From Phalacrocorax aristotelis (lineage: Eukaryota; Chordata; Aves; Suliformes; Phalacrocoracidae): a DNA stretch of 64,000 nucleotides. The stretch's first letter is position 1, and each line of letters opens with the position of its first letter. The translations under genes and the position numbers were made by a program. Where the stretch lies: assembly GCF_949628215.1 (NCBI RefSeq), contig NC_134277.1, positions 125,475,963 through 125,539,962 of the forward strand, in the 5' to 3' direction. The notes under the pieces are model-generated. The model saw only the letters and a program-made list of their open reading frames with translations. It ran no database searches and was not told the DNA's origin. Of this stretch, positions 62,749 through 64,000 are shown piece by piece.

Positions 62749-62900
62749 CTGCCCGCGGCGGCGGCCGGCACAAGGAGCCCGCCGGTGCGGCCCCGTCCCG
62801 GGATAAGCGCGCCGCCGCCCCCGCACCCAGGCCCCGGGAGGCGGGGCTGGGGCCCGGCAGCCCCAGTGGGTTCCGCGCCCACGTCTCCGGTTTTAATTCT
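62749..62900 (-). other. candidate non-coding first exon of copy B
   Basis: On the minus strand ...CGCGGGCAG then GTGAGCGGGG gives a near-ideal splice donor at 62748-62743. The 5' end is nominal; no start site can be fixed. Confidence 0.5.
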
Positions 62901-63180
62901 TCAATGATAAGCATCCCGGGACGGGCGCGGGTGGCCCCGCCCCGGGACCCGTGGGACGGAGGAGGCGCTGCTGCCCGTCGCGAAGGGGACGGGGATGGGG
63001 GACGCGCGGAGACTGCGGCGGCGCCGCCGTGCCCTCAGCCCCCCTCTGCCCCCTCCTCTCCCCCCCCCCCCACCCGGAGGTGTCCCCCTCCCCGGGCGGA
63101 GGCAGAGACGCCCCTTCCCCCTCGCTCGTGGGTGCCGGGGGAAGAGTTGCCCACGAGCAAGCCTGCGAGGAGGCTCTGGG

Positions 63181-64000
63181 AAGGGAACGCGGGGCTGAAG
63201 GGCGCGCTGCCTGCTTCAGCTGTGGCTGCAGGCGGGGGTGAAAGCCCGCGGGTTAGCCTGAAGCGGTGTTTCCCATCCAGTTACTTGGAAATTACAGGCA
63301 GTTCAGCCAATATATCCTACAGGGAGATGAGATTTAAAACAGCTGCAGGTAGTGGATTTCAGTGTTTGCACGATTTACCCCATCACCGGTCATAAGGCGG
63401 GAGTACCTGCTCTCGGCTTGGAAGAAAGAAGCTTTCCCGGGATGTGCTTCCAGTCAATTCGTGCATACCTCCATTAAGGAAGCTTTCAGACAGTGATGTT
63501 GACTACTGTGTTGAGAATGTGCAGTGGTTTTGCAAAGGAAAGGATCTCTTTAAAAAGCCTGGGAGAACAGGGTGTCACGCAGACCTGGGGTATAATTAAA
63601 TAGAAGGCAGCTAGGCCTATGCTATTATGGCTAAATGAAGCAGAGGACACCTGAAACATAATACCCTTATGTTGTACTGTTGTTCACCCTATGGCTAATA
63701 TGAAAGAGGTCATATTTAGACTGATAAGATGAATTGGGACCAATTTTTAAGTGCAGAAAAGGATTAATCGGACCTGTTCAAGAGTTGTCTTAGGGTCTTT
63801 TTTTTCTTATTACCACTAAGGTGGTAAAATTTCATTGATTTGATTTGATACAGAATAAGAAATTGAGGAATAACGGTGATCTGCAAAGAGGAGAGGAACC
63901 TAGAATCTAGTTTCCCAGGTGAACACCAGAAAAAAAATGTATCTATGATTAGAGTCAACTTCTTAAGAATGAAAAGGCTTCGAAGAGAGAACTTGGAGTT
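63181..64000. other. flank of island B, nothing recognised
   Basis: GC content falls off to AT-rich unique-looking sequence. Searching by eye for a divergent coding exon (for example the start of TGS1, the neighbour of TMEM68 in mammals) found none. Confidence 0.5.

Larger units (their letters stand above)
62510..63180. promoter_or_regulatory. CpG island, inferred promoter of copy B
   Basis: Very GC- and CpG-rich, including a run of 12 C at 63060-63071 and several GCCGCGG/GGCGGC clusters. It is sharply bounded by AT-rich DNA and lies about 6.2 kb upstream of the copy B start codon. This is the same arrangement as island A has to copy A. It might also serve a divergent plus-strand transcript, but no plus-strand coding exon is recognised to 64000. 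Confidence 0.85.

Noticed and set aside
62530-63395. Plus-strand open frames in island B (125 and 163 codons)
   Set aside because: Pro/Ala/Arg-rich, no domain, and no match to the expected mammalian neighbour TGS1.
1-64000. tRNA, rRNA, CRISPR or bacterial operon features
   Set aside because: None seen; the gene structure, splice sites and repeats are those of a vertebrate nuclear genome.

Overview
The window reads as an avian nuclear genome segment. The evidence is several 5'-truncated CR1 LINEs with the typical CR1 tail, endogenous retrovirus (ERV) LTR and leader sequence of a kind I associate with birds, and compact vertebrate GT-AG genes with CpG-island promoters. CR1 also occurs in turtles and crocodilians, so 'bird' is a strong inference, not proof.

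Two protein-coding genes are clear. Both are on the minus strand, in tandem, and belong to the TMEM68/DIESL family of ER membrane acyltransferases that make triacylglycerol. Copy A has coding exons between 31837 and 16167 and a CpG island at about 36.06-36.92 kb. Copy B has coding exons between 56521 and 40020 and a CpG island at about 62.5-63.2 kb. Both were assembled by hand. Each has six coding exons of exactly matching length (328, 165, 194, 61, 140 and 105 nt), canonical splice sites, matching phases and an intact 330-residue reading frame. A gapless hand comparison gives about 59% identity: roughly 45% over the N-terminal membrane region and 62-71% over the other coding exons. Both keep the His-x5-Asp acyltransferase box (H130/D136) and a PGGVREA motif, and both end in a dilysine-type ER-retrieval tetrapeptide.

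Layout: 1-13.7 kb is intergenic, with one (AC)n microsatellite, a possible CR1 tail and some unassigned open frames. 13.76-16.17 kb is probable 3' UTR of copy A. 16.17-36.9 kb is copy A with its promoter island; its introns hold three CR1 copies. 36.9-40.0 kb is the short gap between the genes and must include the 3' UTR of copy B. 40.0-63.2 kb is copy B and its island; its introns hold three CR1 copies, an internally deleted provirus (44.2-47.5 kb) and a second ERV fragment (57.5-58.06 kb). 63.2-64 kb is unassigned.

The two genes probably act in the same pathway, storage-lipid synthesis at the ER, from separate promoters. Island A contains a near-consensus CTCF site and island B a palindromic CRE, so they may be controlled differently. 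Whether a canonical TMEM68 gene also exists outside the window cannot be seen here.
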